DNA of 64,000 nt. It comes from Dirofilaria immitis (taxonomy: Eukaryota > Nematoda > Chromadorea > Rhabditida > Onchocercidae). Location: the NCBI GenBank assembly GCA_024305405.1, contig JAKNDB010000068.1:9595501-9659500 (forward strand), given 5' to 3'. Numbering within the stretch: the first letter of the stretch is position 1; every line of letters begins with the position of its first letter. Positions 12,901 to 25,505 of this stretch are shown here, in pieces. A program made the translations under genes and the position numbers. Below the pieces are notes generated by a model that did not search any database, had not been told where the DNA came from, and worked only from the letters and a program-made list of their open reading frames with translations.

Positions 12901-15900
12901 ACAGCGGAAGGAAAATAGTAAATACTAAAAAGGTATTCTAAAAATTTCTAAAAACAGAGAGGCAATTACGTTGGAAAATAAGAGGAAAGAATTGAAGGGA
13001 TAAATGAAATGAGTTAATTATCACTGGCAAGTATTTCTGAAATTAAGTTCATCATTAATTGAATTTATGAAATTAGCAAAATCTTCATTTTTAAGAAAAG
13101 GTGACGATGAAAGTAATAAAATCATATTTTTTCTCGATATATCGAGGATACTTCACTCCTCATATTTTTATTTTTCTATTACCATCGTTAAAAAAAATTG
13201 TGATTTGTAACATTATCTAAAAAAATTTTTTCTAAATGATGCCATTAAACAGAAAATTCTCTTACTATCACTGTTTTTAATCCCAATTTGTGTTAAGGAA
13301 TTCAGATTTCAGTGGACGAATGTGAAAAATATAAAGGAATGAAAACTTAATGATTATTGTTTTTAAAAAGTCCAAGTAAAGTTTAAAAATATTGAAAAAA
13401 TCTTTAGATACAAAAAAAAATCTTACTTTGATCATCAGGAATCCTAAATGTGAAGACCATATCTGTGATACGGATTTAGTGTCCCAATATGTAATTGAAG
13501 AATAGCTCTATTATATGCAAAAATCAGTGAATGAAATTTAACAGAATGATCATCGTTACTGAAAAGCGTGGAGAATGAGAATAATCACTAATCATTTTGG
13601 ATAACGAAATTGGAGAAATTCGTTCGTGGCGAAATGTACCTTTATCTAAGACGGTATGATATAAAGACATAAAAATGATTTTGACATAAAAGTTCGTTTT
13701 AAAGACGAATCAGATGTAGAGTAAGCCTAGGACAGAGAAATTCACTGCATAGAACAATTTAGAGCTAACTATATCAAACAGATATAATAATATATTGATT
13801 CAAAATTCCCGATAAGGAGAGTAAAAATTTGAATAGAAAATGGTAGCAGAAGTTGATCATTGATTTAAATTTAAAATTAAAAAGGCTTTTTAAAATTTTA
13901 TAAAATATTAACGATTAAAATGTATTGAAAAACAAATCAACCTCCAGAACATCGGCGAAATACCATGTTCAGTATGCCACCGTTGAATTCTTAATATAAG
14001 TAGGCCTGAATTGTCGTTAAAAACGATGGAAATGATGATGATGATGAAATGACTGCAAATTTGAAATGGAACGAAATCCGACGATAAAGTTTCATTGGCT
14101 CTCGGGTTTTGATTTTATTAGTGAAAATAAATATCCAAAGTGATGTATAGATTGATTATGAAGAAGAAAGAACAATATTGATAATGATTATTTAATGACA
14201 ATAACTGTCAATAAGTTGATTGCTTGCTTTATAGCTTCAATTTATCTGATCTGAAATTCGTTTGTTTATTAGTCCAGTCAAATAAAAATAAATAACGCCA
14301 AAACATCAATGACCATATCAACAAGTAGCCGTATAATCACTTCTATACTATATAATACTTTTTCATAGCCACACTGCGGCACTATCTATAACTACAAGTC
14401 ACATTTTTTACATATTACTTTATGGTATGTGAACATAAGCAAACTTAAATCGTATTGATATTATTACTAATATCGCCGTAACTATCTAGCTATCAACAAT
14501 TGTAATCATTTTGTATACTTTTATATGAAGTTCAGTTATCAGAAAAGTTTTTATGTAAATTCTCATCCTATACAACCAATCATATACATGTAAATGTTAT
14601 ATGTCGTTGAACAGGGCGAATTACAAACACAAGAAGATAATATGTAAGTATATATTTGTGTATGTGTGTGTCTGTGAAAAATATTTCGACTTAAATTCAG
14701 GACTGAAGCTTTCATTTTAGCACTTTCTCGAATGATTAGAAAAATCAGAAAAATGTTTTATCACAGGCATATCCTTTCAGTAGATGGATAAGATAAATGC
14801 AAAGAAATGGCATATTACTTATGTGTCCTTTATGTTTATCTCTGGTCCTCCTATAAATATAATAGCGATAGCAAGTGATATGATGCATAAATCATGAAAA
14901 AAATTGTTGAAATTTAGTTTTTATATATACATTTACTCATTATGATTGGTACTAACAATATACTTAATAATTTATCTATCAGATAGACATTTGGATAATC
15001 GATTTCCGAAAATATCTCAATTCATTATAATTTGGTTTAGGTTTTTGAAGTCGATTATTTTTCCTTTGTCACGATCTACGAGACTTGCTTGCGCTATTAT
15101 AATCAGTACTGATTGGAATGGAAGAAGTTATAAAAATGATAATATTATTGCTATTTTTAATTTATGACATAAACAAGCAAATGAATTAATTATAAAAATG
15201 GAAAGGAAGCAATAAGTTAGTAAAAAGAAGAAAAGATTTTCTAAAAATAATCATTTTATAATGAATTGATTAAATATATTGAATTGATATGTCTAATTTA
15301 ATTAGCAATATAATAATATTTCATTATTATCATGCAAAATGATTATTATATCAATACGCTATCATGCTGCTATTGGAAATAATGCTAATTTTTAATAAAT
15401 GCGTTCCATACTTCAGTTATCTAGCTAAACAATATTAACAATTGATTAAATATTTAAACTTTGAAAACCTTTTAATTTAAGATTCATTATTAAAATTAAC
15501 CAAACTTATATGATTGATCTCAATCGAAGACAACAACTCTGATATAGTGATTAACTTAATCGCTGAACTTAATTTTCTTTCTTTTTTTTGTGGATAAAAC
15601 TTTCGGTATAACAACTATCGCATTATTTACGGAACAAATACTTATATTAAAATGTATCGAACCAAAAAAGTAACGGACAGATTTCTACGCAAGAATTGAT
15701 TGATTGTTTTGCAGTTATCAAAACAAATTTTAAATTAGTAATAAAAATTAAAATGTCATAAGAAATTTATCGAAAATAATTTAACTGGATATTTAAATAG
15801 AAATGTTTTTGAGATTAGTTAATTACTCATTTAATGAGATTGGAAATAATAGTTTGATTAGATAACAATTTCATGGTGAAATGTGCTATCAATTTGCTCC

Positions 15901-18900
15901 TAACTAATTATAAGTATGTTTAAGAAGTGAATATGTATGATAGGGAGTAATTGGTAAGGAAGAAAATGTAGAAACTTTTGAAAGAGATTAAAATGAAAAG
16001 CGATGAGAAAAACTATAAATTTAAGCTGTTCAAATTGCTATCCAATAATCGTCTTGCTTTATATTAGGATGGAAAAAAGAAAGAGAGATGGAAAAGAAGA
16101 AAAGAAGAATGGCAAAGAAATTATCTCAAAAAAAAGTTTTATTGGTTTGCTTCAAATCCCTTAGAGATGGGCAGATGAGGAATATATTATATTCCTCAAT
16201 ATCCAGCCAGCTAAAGGTAACATATCTCTGATGCGCTTTGCATCAAAAATTGGATTAAATACGTAAGTAAATTTAAAATTTTCGAACAAAGTAAATAAGA
16301 AATGTGAATATACTGACAAAGTGATCGAAAGATTCGGAAGTATTTGTAAAATGGTACGTGAATTCTGGAATAATCTGTCTTAAATTATCAAAAATATTAT
16401 AAGTGTATGATTTTTCTATGCATAATTTTGATCAAAACTAAACTATTACGACTTTATCTTTTGCCAACTGAAGAAATCGATAGGTTAAATTTTAAATCCG
16501 CTCAAAGATTATGTCTTTCGAAAAATGAAATCGCAAATAAATTGATTTTATAAACTACAATGTTGTCGAACAGTCGTTCGGAATAATTGTTGTGGCAATA
16601 ATTATAAAAGATTGATAGTAATAATGAAATAGATAAATTGAATTAGTTAATATCAAAAATTAGCAGAAAATTTTCACACAATTCCTTTTCAGTAATCCAA
16701 ATATCTATGAAATAAAATTGATTTCCATAGCAAAAAAATATTTATTTTATTTTTTGTTTTTTTTTGTTCTAAATGATCAACATAAAAATTTTGCAAAAAA
16801 ATATTTTTTTTCTGAAAATAGCGTATAGGAAAAACTTTAAATTTACCTCTTGTTATGCATATGAAATTGGTAAATTTATTTCAGTCATCATTTTTCATCT
16901 CATTCCTCAAAATTTTGTTAGACAAATTAAAATGAAACGTTGTATAAGCAAAACATTCTGCTACGATTATTTTAAGAAGCATGCGAGAATATACTATCAG
17001 TATATGATTAGCATTTCAAAATTGATATATTCAATATATTTCATATAAAATATGAAATATAGAAAAGAAAAAAATAGCGAGTTCGTGTTCATCCTAAATT
17101 TTTTTGAATGATGGCACTAGTTTAAGTTTTTAACTTTATTAACTATCAATTTATTATAGAACTGTAATTTTGATATTGTTGATTTTCATAGATAAAGGAG
17201 TAAACAGAAAATGTTTAATAATGGATAATGGATAATTATAGAACTTTTAAAGCTTTTAAGGACTATGAAAGTTATATATGCAACATCAATACGCTGATTA
17301 CCGTAGTAAAAGCAAAGCTAATATTTTCTGCATTAAAATAGTCCGAACATTTCTAGGTAATCTTTTAAATTTGAAAGTTTATTGAAGGACAAGAAAAATT
17401 CCTTTTCAACTATCCAGAACATACTAAAATCGAAGAATTACTATATTCAGAAAAACTTATATAAGTGCTTTTCCAGAAGATCGATGAACAAGTTTATCAA
17501 GAATGCTGCATAATAAAATATTGCGTTGATTACTGGTTTAGTTATAGGCTAAGAGAGAAAGGAATAATTGATGAATAAATCTTCTTCCTTTCCTTCTGAA
17601 TCTCAAGAACTATTTCAATCAAGATTCTATGACAGAAGTCAAGTCGCTGATAAAACAACATTGATTGGAAATACAAAATCTAAAACAAAACTGAGATTTT
17701 CTTCAAATATAATTATCACATCTTAATTTTGATCTCAAACACTATTCCGAGAAAGAGTAAGAATCATATAATGAGTTATAATTAAATAGAAATAAAGTAA
17801 AGCGAAGTATTAAGTATTAAGCATATCTTGAAATTAAAACTGGAATCCTTATGGTTTAACTAAAATCTGAGTGAATGTCTCACTCTGCATTTTTAAGCAG
17901 CTTATTTTTCTATCTTCTTTTAAATTCAAAAAAAAGCTGCCATTTGATCGTCGAGAAAAATTTATTAACTCGAGAGATATGTGAAAATCTATGATTTCTG
18001 TGATTCATGGAGATGACAATGTAAATAATAAGTGGAGTGGCCTAAAATTATTAGAGTGATGACATTGGCTTGCATTAAAAAAAATAGGTGTTAATGAGAA
18101 ATTATCAACTGATAAATATTTTTTATTGATCGTAAAAGAGAGAAAGAATAAGGTTTATATATTTTGTTTACTCCGTTGCCTTACATATAGAAAGAAGATT
18201 GGGTATATTTATGATGCAACATTTTAGAGAAACAAATATTCGAAATGCGAAATATCCGAGAAGGTAAATAGTGGCTTTGAGAGGGAAGTGGTATGAAATT
18301 TAATATTTTTGTGGAATTTGTATCAAGCAGTGAAGGACAATCCGAAAAAAAAAAGTCATTTCTCTATTTATTTGTTCAATGCACGGAATTGTTAATTTCA
18401 GATTTGTCGAAATTAGAGCTAATTCTTTAACTACTATCAACTAAACAGATGGAATAATGATATCAAATTCAACGATGCTCATTACTATTCCTCTCTGGCG
18501 AAATATACATTGATCGGGCCTATGTGCTTTTAATAATGTTCTGTTCATGATCAGATATGTGTATAAGAAAAAAATTAGCAAAGCCATATACATCTGATAA
18601 TAAAAAGTAATTAGTGATGCGGTAGAGGAGAGGAAAATATAAGTTATTATAATGCACCAAAAATGAACATTTAATATTAATGAAATTAATCAAATGTGAA
18701 TTTATTTAAACTTTGAACTGACACTTTTATAGGATAAGCTAAAAGTTAAGTCTTAACAAGCGCACGAATAAAAAAATTTGATGAATCGGAAATCTCCGAA
18801 ATGTTGAAAATAAAAAGCATCAATAAGTCGCGTTTTCATTCAAGTTTACAGTCCCTGATTATCAAATGATTTAAAGTTTAAATTTCAAAAAAACAGTGAA

Positions 18901-21900
18901 ATAATCTTTGATCAAGCTTTATTTTTCTCAGCTTATTCCTAATTTTTGAAAAACAAAGCCCATCTTGTATTTACACTTTTTTTCAAATTCCTTGTTTTGA
19001 GCGTAAAACTTATTGCATGAGAACAAACTTGTCCATTATTTCACCATGTTTTTATCACCCATTTTTAAGTAAGTATATAATTAATTAAACATAAAATCAA
19101 GAAAGGAAAGGTGCAACATTCTAAGCAATACTTCATTTACATTTAAATTTGTGTATTTTATATAAAAAAATCGATTTCAATTTGTAAATAAATAAATAAA
19201 ACAAAAGAATATAATGAAATAATAATAGAAATGATGAAAATAAAAAAGCGGTATTAGTGAGTAATGCTAACTGAAATGTGATGAAATGTTGTCGATGTTA
19301 ATAGCTATTTATTTTCATGCACTAAGCAAAAGGAAATTTATTAAAAGGAATAAACAACAACTTTTCCATACTTTTGTTAGAATCATGAGAAAATAATATT
19401 ATCAGAACTTGCAAAAGAAAAACAGAAATTTTCTCGAAATTTCCGAGAGTGAAATTTCTGGAAATCGATTGTAAAGGACAAATTTATACTCTTCAAAACA
19501 AGAAATATTTGTGATTAGATCAAAATGCTTCGAGAATTTCGGAAGATAAGGAAGATCAATAAGAGAGTGCTCTTATTAAGCTGATGAATGATTCGTCATT
19601 CTCACATGAAAGTATAAAAAAATTAATGAGGATGAATATGTGAAAAATAAATGATAATGTAATGATAAAAACGACGACATAATGGTGAGGAATAGATGCA
19701 AATATCAAGAAATGTTAGGCATCATCGCTATTGCAAGAAGGATGTGAATAGATAGGCTTTTGAGAAAGAGAAGTAGGCAGCAGTGACACGAATTACTGAA
19801 TAGATGTTGAGAGATAGGCGGAAACTCTCCGAGATTGATCTAAAAGCTGTCAATCAAATACGGAAAATAAGAGAGTGAAAAATAAATTCTCTGTTTAAAG
19901 AGAGCTTACAGCTAATATATTCAGGCCACTAAGCAAGGCCTCGAAGCAATGCCGCGGTAGCATCATTATTCTCTTTCGTAGCTTTTCCAACAATACACAT
20001 TTTATGTCTTTAAATTTAACATCCCCATATCATATATTAATTCAATTGTTTCATTATAGATCTGGTCAAAACCTCGGACAGTCCGACAGTTCAGTGACTG
20101 CTCTCATGAATTCTCGAATTCTTGCAATTGTTTCTTGCAATGGATTAATTTATAAATCTTTCATCAAGAATGTCAAGTTGATTACTTATCGGAAAATAGT
20201 TTTTAATATCAATCAGCCGTATTTTAGCCTCGTTCAGAACAATCTCAATTAAATTAAATGACTGATAATTTAGAAATAAATGTTAAATCAATTTTCTTCA
20301 AGCAAAATTAAAAGCAACATGATAAATAACAGAATAAATTATTCGATACGATCATCTAATCACTTTCACTATTACTATTATTGTTAAACGTCAATTCATT
20401 TGGTTTCATCCTATGCTGTTTACAATTTAGCACTAAAAATATCTTAGCAAAAAAAGTCAATAGCCTGGTCACTATCATCGGAAGAAATGTGCAAAATATT
20501 TCATTCGAAATAAAAATCAATTATAATTTTATTTTAGTGTAGCGCACTAACAGAAAGAATATTTAAGAAAAATCTCAGGGAATCTGAAGAATAAATATTG
20601 AAGGCGGCAATTCAAGCAGTTTAGAATGCATCCCTATATTCGAGTTAGCATAAAATGAAACATTTTTAAGTTAAAAAATAATAAAACTGGCAGCGATGTA
20701 ATATTATTAGCTTTTTAAAACTAATCGAAGACTTCACATCTTCCATTATTCATCTCATATATAATGAATCTTAATAAAAATATAAATGCATGATTAAAAG
20801 TTGAATGAGTTTGAAAAGCAGAGAAATTTGGAGAATGCAAGATAGAAGACTACAGGTGGTAATGAAGAAAGAAGTAGAAGCCGTTATTTCGGATCGGAGT
20901 GAACTTGGCAAGCTGATGCTAAGCCAACTAAGCAGATGAAGAGTGATCAGGCATGTGGTGGTGATAGAAAGGAGAATATGTTGTTGCTTTATGCAAAATC
21001 TTTACATTTTCTCTAACTCTTATATTAAAGAGCTTATTGCTTTTCGATTGAACGCCTAAAGACGTTTCAGAGAATTTAATTTGAGAATAGCCAAATTTTA
21101 TAAATATTTAAATTAATGCACAGTATTCAAATAATCTTCGAATTAATGATATCCAAATAATCCCCAAATTAATGATAAGCATATCTGAAAATTGGAATCG
21201 TTTATGATCTCCAAATCAATGGAGTGGATCAAAAAAGAAACCAAGGAAATAATTTGAAATAAATTCGAGAATCTAGTATGAAATTTAAAAGTGCTACTCG
21301 TTATTATTGGTTTAGAAAATTTCACTCAACGTAGTTTTATTATTAATAAATGAAATTCAATCTATTTCAAATTCTTTTGAAAAATATTTCTCATCAAAAA
21401 TTTTAAATAATATTGCGCTCGGAAATGAATAAGAATTTTTCATTTTGTTTTCACAAATCAGTACATTGTCAGGCGTTTGAAAATGCAAAATTTAACCTAA
21501 ACAATTATGAAGTATTGAAATATTGTTTGCATATAGTTCTAAGATAATTTGACTGTCATTTGAGTATGGAACTTGACTATGATTGATTTATTAATGAATT
21601 AAACAAACCGTTATAAGGAAATATTAAATGAGTAGAAAAATTCAGGGCGCGTAATGCATCAAGGCGTAATGCCAAAATTAAATAAGATTTGATATGAAAG
21701 AAGGAGAATGAAAGAGATTTGATTTATAGTGGATAAAATTTTTCTACGAGGTTTTACTAGTAGATAGTTTTCATGAAAATAATTGATGTATTATTCAGAA
21801 AAGAGAAGAGCGAAAAAGTTAGTATAAACTATAATTTAGAGAAAATATTTTAAGCTAGAACTTTAGTAAATTTATGGCTTATTAACTTTTATAGTTTATG

Positions 21901-22699
21901 GATTATTCTCGTAAATAGTAGAAAATGCGAACAACTTTGAGTTCCAAAAAACTCACAAGGCTTCACTTTCGAAAATCTAGTGCTGGAAACAGTTAATAAA
22001 ACTTCTGATAATATTCAAATTCCAAGGTCAGAATTTACGAGAATTGTGAACTGTATTCACTATAACGCATTTTCAATTTTGCCTTTATTTATTGAACGAT
22101 ACAAACAATGAGACGAGACAGATATCGAAAAATAAAAAGCTTATTGTTGTAATTAAATAGATTCAATAAAATTTGGAAAAAGCCAATTTTGTGAGTTATT
22201 CGATTTCAAAACTTTACTTTCATTCTCAAAGTACTTTATCATATCACAGCAGCCTAATCCCGTGTGATTATTTTTAGTGCCATTATTTTTTGCCTGAAAA
22301 ATAGCATTTCATTTGTAGCTATTCTCATTTGGGAATAAAAGTTAGAAAATCCAAATTTCGTAGGATCCAAATTCTCATAACTTGTCTTTCAAATGAATTT
22401 GCATATGTTAAACACTTTGCATTCACTTTGCATATAGTCCTTACATAATGATGCGATCGGCTTCTAAATCGTCATTTCATCACTTTGTTTATCCCTCGAC
22501 CGGGCATCGCCACACTTCACTGTTCATGCACATCTGAAATACTATCACAAAATTCTCGGAATTTGATTGAATTGGTGACAAAATCAATAATTACCGAAGT
22601 TCATTAATTTTTATTTTTGTGTTTTTTTGAATTTGCATTATTTTCAATTTCTACAAAATTTTCTAGAAGCTGCTATTTTTGGAAATATAAGGTGAAGCA
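9916..22699. other. Gene-poor region, 12.8 kb
   Basis: A/T-rich with homopolymers and no open frame whose translation I recognise. The longest frames, such as 16773-17048 (91 codons) and 10339-10578, are rich in Ile/Phe/Lys/Tyr and look like chance. A slightly G+C-richer spot at 20862-20939 has a 25-codon ATG frame after an AG. The stretch should hold the upstream regions of the mevalonate kinase gene (left end) and the TTBK-like gene (right end), but no core promoter motif was convincing. Confidence 0.5.
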
Positions 22700-25480
22700 A
22701 TGCAGAAAAATGAAGAGGCAATAACAGCCGATGGTACTGCAAAACTGTTGTTTTCATCTGGTTTACAAATCAACAAACATTTTAATCTGAACCAATTGAT
22801 AAGCGTCGGTGGCTTCGGACAGGTTCAAAATCTCTCAATAAATCTTTCGTAGTAAGCGAAATTAAAAATTTCTTTTTCAAATTTCAATTCTCAAGAAAAC
22901 ACATACTACTAAATGTGGATAAAGAGATTTGTTTAAATTGAAAAATTTCAAAGTTTATTCAATAATTTGGTAGTAAAATGATGAGTGAGAGAAAGTATTC
23001 AGAACCAGAAATGAAACAAAAGTTGGAAATCAACTTTCAAGCTCGGTTGATTTCGAGTGCCGATTACCAAGTCATTTCATGTTCAGTATTAACCGGCTAT
23101 TACATCTGAAATAACTTGTAGTTGCTGGAAAATATACCCCGAAGTGCATCGGCTTTATTTTGCCCTAATATTTTGATAAAATGATAGAAAAAAATAGAGT
23201 TTTAAGTTGGAAGTTATGAGATCAGACAACAGCATTACCGTAGGAAATAACATTGTTCAGGTATATTCTGGTAAAAATATTAATACTGGTGAACTGGTCG
23301 CCATAAAAGCTGAGTCAATTGATGCAAAGGTAAAAGAAAAATCACTTTTTAATTTGACTTGATCTCTACTGATTGTTTAAAACAAAAAGTGACTGATAGT
23401 TAAATTTTGGCTGTTTGGGTACTGATATAATAAATTTTGTTGCGAAATTGATCCAAATTTTCGTAAGAGATTACAGTTATCAATTCTAAAGACTTTTAAA
23501 AGTAAGTCTAAATTTCTATAATCGATAATTTTAAGATTCCATTGTTGCGCATAGAAGCAACCTGTTTGGAGGCACTCAATCATACTATCAGGCAAAATTA
23601 CCGAAAATTTCCTAAGGAACCAATACCGAATTATTATGGATATGGTGAAACACATAATGTTCGATATATGGTTTGTTCATAAACTTCTTTATAATCAATC
23701 TCTCGAACTCTGAACAGATTCAGGTATATCTCAAAAAGTCCACAAGCAATCCAATTCAGTAGTACATGGATAATAAATATTCGTATTTATATTTGACTGA
23801 TACTTCTTCATTGATGCCAAAGTTAAATTCTAGCAATCTGTTATGAAATAATTGTTAGTGTAAAAATTCAAACTATTAGTGTTGAATATTCAGAAGACAC
23901 ACATAATGATGGATTTTTGTGGTAAAACTAATCCATTTAGATAATGGATTTGTGTGGGAAAAATATTCGCGAATTGAAAAAAGCACAAAAGAGGATTGTT
24001 TCACTATAGTCACATCGCTTTGGCTTATGAAAAAAATGATTTTGGCACTTAAATTTTTACATCGCTTGGGATGGATTCATCGGTGATAATTATTGCAATT
24101 TAATTGAAAACTAATTAAATGATATCGAAGAGAAGAATTTGCAAACATATATAAGTTTTAATTGTTCATTTGCTGTGATCGAAACTGATAAGGTCATATT
24201 TCAATTGATGCCGTAATGAACCTTTCTTAAAGGGATGTAAAACCTGCAAATTTCTGCATTGGATTGGAAATGCAAGGAAGGCAGGAACTATATCTCGTTG
24301 ATTTTGGCATGGCACGTCATTTTATTGCACGCAATGGTGTCATCAAAACGAGACGGGAATCAAGTGCGTTTCATGGTACTGTCCGTTATGCATCTCTCAC
24401 CACACATCGACATCAGGTTTTTTTTAGAAAATTTCAGATCTTTTATTATGATTCATTAAGTCAGTTTCATTCTTGCTGTATCAAGCACAACAGAGCTTTT
24501 ATTAAGATACGTAACTGAAAGTTAAAGCACATCAACTAATAAATGGCATCAAAAATGTTTCTATCGTTTATTCATTATTTTAAATTCAAGAATTTTATAT
24601 CAAGCAACTTTAGCATGATAATCTAAATAAGAAAGAGAACTCTTTTTCAATGATTAAAATTGCGCAACAACTTCAATCATTTTTATCAGGATATGTCACG
24701 TTATGATGATCTTTGGTCTATTTATTACATTAGCGTGGAAAATATGGTCGGGCAACTGCCGTGGCGTTATGTTAATGAAAAGACCGAAGTGGAAAAAATG
24801 AAAGAAAATATAGATTTACTGAGACAAAAATACGGAACGGAAACAAATCCACCAGCCTCATTAGTGGTGCTTTATCGTCATCTCTGTCATGCTAGTTTCT
24901 ACCATGAACCAGAATATCATCACATTGTTAACGAAATCGTAAGCTCTATTTATTTCTATGATTTTAATTTATTAATAGTTCCATATATTTTCAAGAAAAA
25001 TGACTGGATTATAATTTCCGATCACCATGATTTCCAGGATCTCGACTTAACTCAGCGAAATTTCAATGCAGACAGTCGTTTAGATTGGCAACCAGTTCAA
25101 AAGGTCACAATATTTTTGTTCTAATACTAGTAATGTTAATATAAGTCCAATCTTTTCTATTGCTGTTCAGATGTTAAGATTCGACGACAAAGTAACCGAT
25201 GGCATTGCTAACATCAAAAAGCATACTTGTCCCACTTCTCGAGATCATTTGAACAACATCTGGAAAAATCTAAAATACAATTTCCTTTAAAAGTACTGCA
25301 TTTCAGCCCTGCCAACGACTCGCCTTTGATGATTTTGAAGCGAAAAACCGTCGTGAATTATTAGCATCATATAATCGCAATAGTGCCAATCAAAATCAAA
25401 ACTTTAATCATGGCAATGTTGGTCTAATAGAAAACGATGATCGGTCTTACTATTTTATGCAATCATGCGATAATTTCTGA
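22700..25480 (+). CDS. TTBK/CK1-like protein kinase, 9 exons, one frameshift
   Basis: Serine/threonine kinase of the tau-tubulin kinase-like branch of the casein kinase 1 group, which is greatly expanded in nematodes. Exons: 22700-22822, 23261-23329, 23536-23670, 23941-24082, 24233-24416, 24690-24938, 25038-25103, 25171-25191, 25307-25480; about 387 residues if the frame is restored. Visible in order: glycine loop LISVGGFGQVYSG, whose first Gly position is Ser; VAIKAES with the ATP-binding Lys; alpha-C Glu in LLRIEATCLEAL; MDLCGKNIREL hinge region; GWIHRDVKPANFCIG catalytic loop; ELYLVDFGMARHF with DFG; FHGTVRYASLTTHRHQ activation segment; YDDLWSIYYISVENMVGQLPW in the C-lobe. Catalytic residues are intact. 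Exon 4 is one base short: the upstream frame hits a TAG before the HRD loop, and one extra A in the A6 run at 23977-23982 restores the frame. The 21-bp exon 8 is the least certain junction. Expression and substrate are unknown. Confidence 0.88.
23909..23932 (+). repeat. Partial copy of the start of kinase exon 4 in the preceding intron
   Basis: A 24-bp segment just before exon 4 matches the exon's first bases at 23944-23967 in 20 of 24 positions, offset by 35 bp. It would read MDFCGKTN against the exon's MDLCGKNI. In frame it runs into TAA, so it is not an alternative exon. Probably an old micro-duplication; chance is less likely but possible. Confidence 0.5.
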
Positions 25481-25499
25481 TGACACTGTAAAAATGAGT

Positions 25500-25505
25500 A
25501 ATAAA
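25500..25505 (+). terminator. Polyadenylation signal of the TTBK-like gene
   Basis: AATAAA 20 bases past the TGA stop at 25478-25480, a typical distance for a compact nematode 3' UTR. Confidence 0.6.

Noticed and set aside
16773..17048. 91-codon plus-strand frame
   Set aside because: Ile/Phe/Lys/Tyr-rich, no recognisable motif, lies in A/T-rich DNA where frames of this size occur by chance.
20862..20939. 25-codon ATG frame (starts MKKEVEAVISDRSELG) after an AG
   Set aside because: Protein-like but too short and isolated to call a gene.
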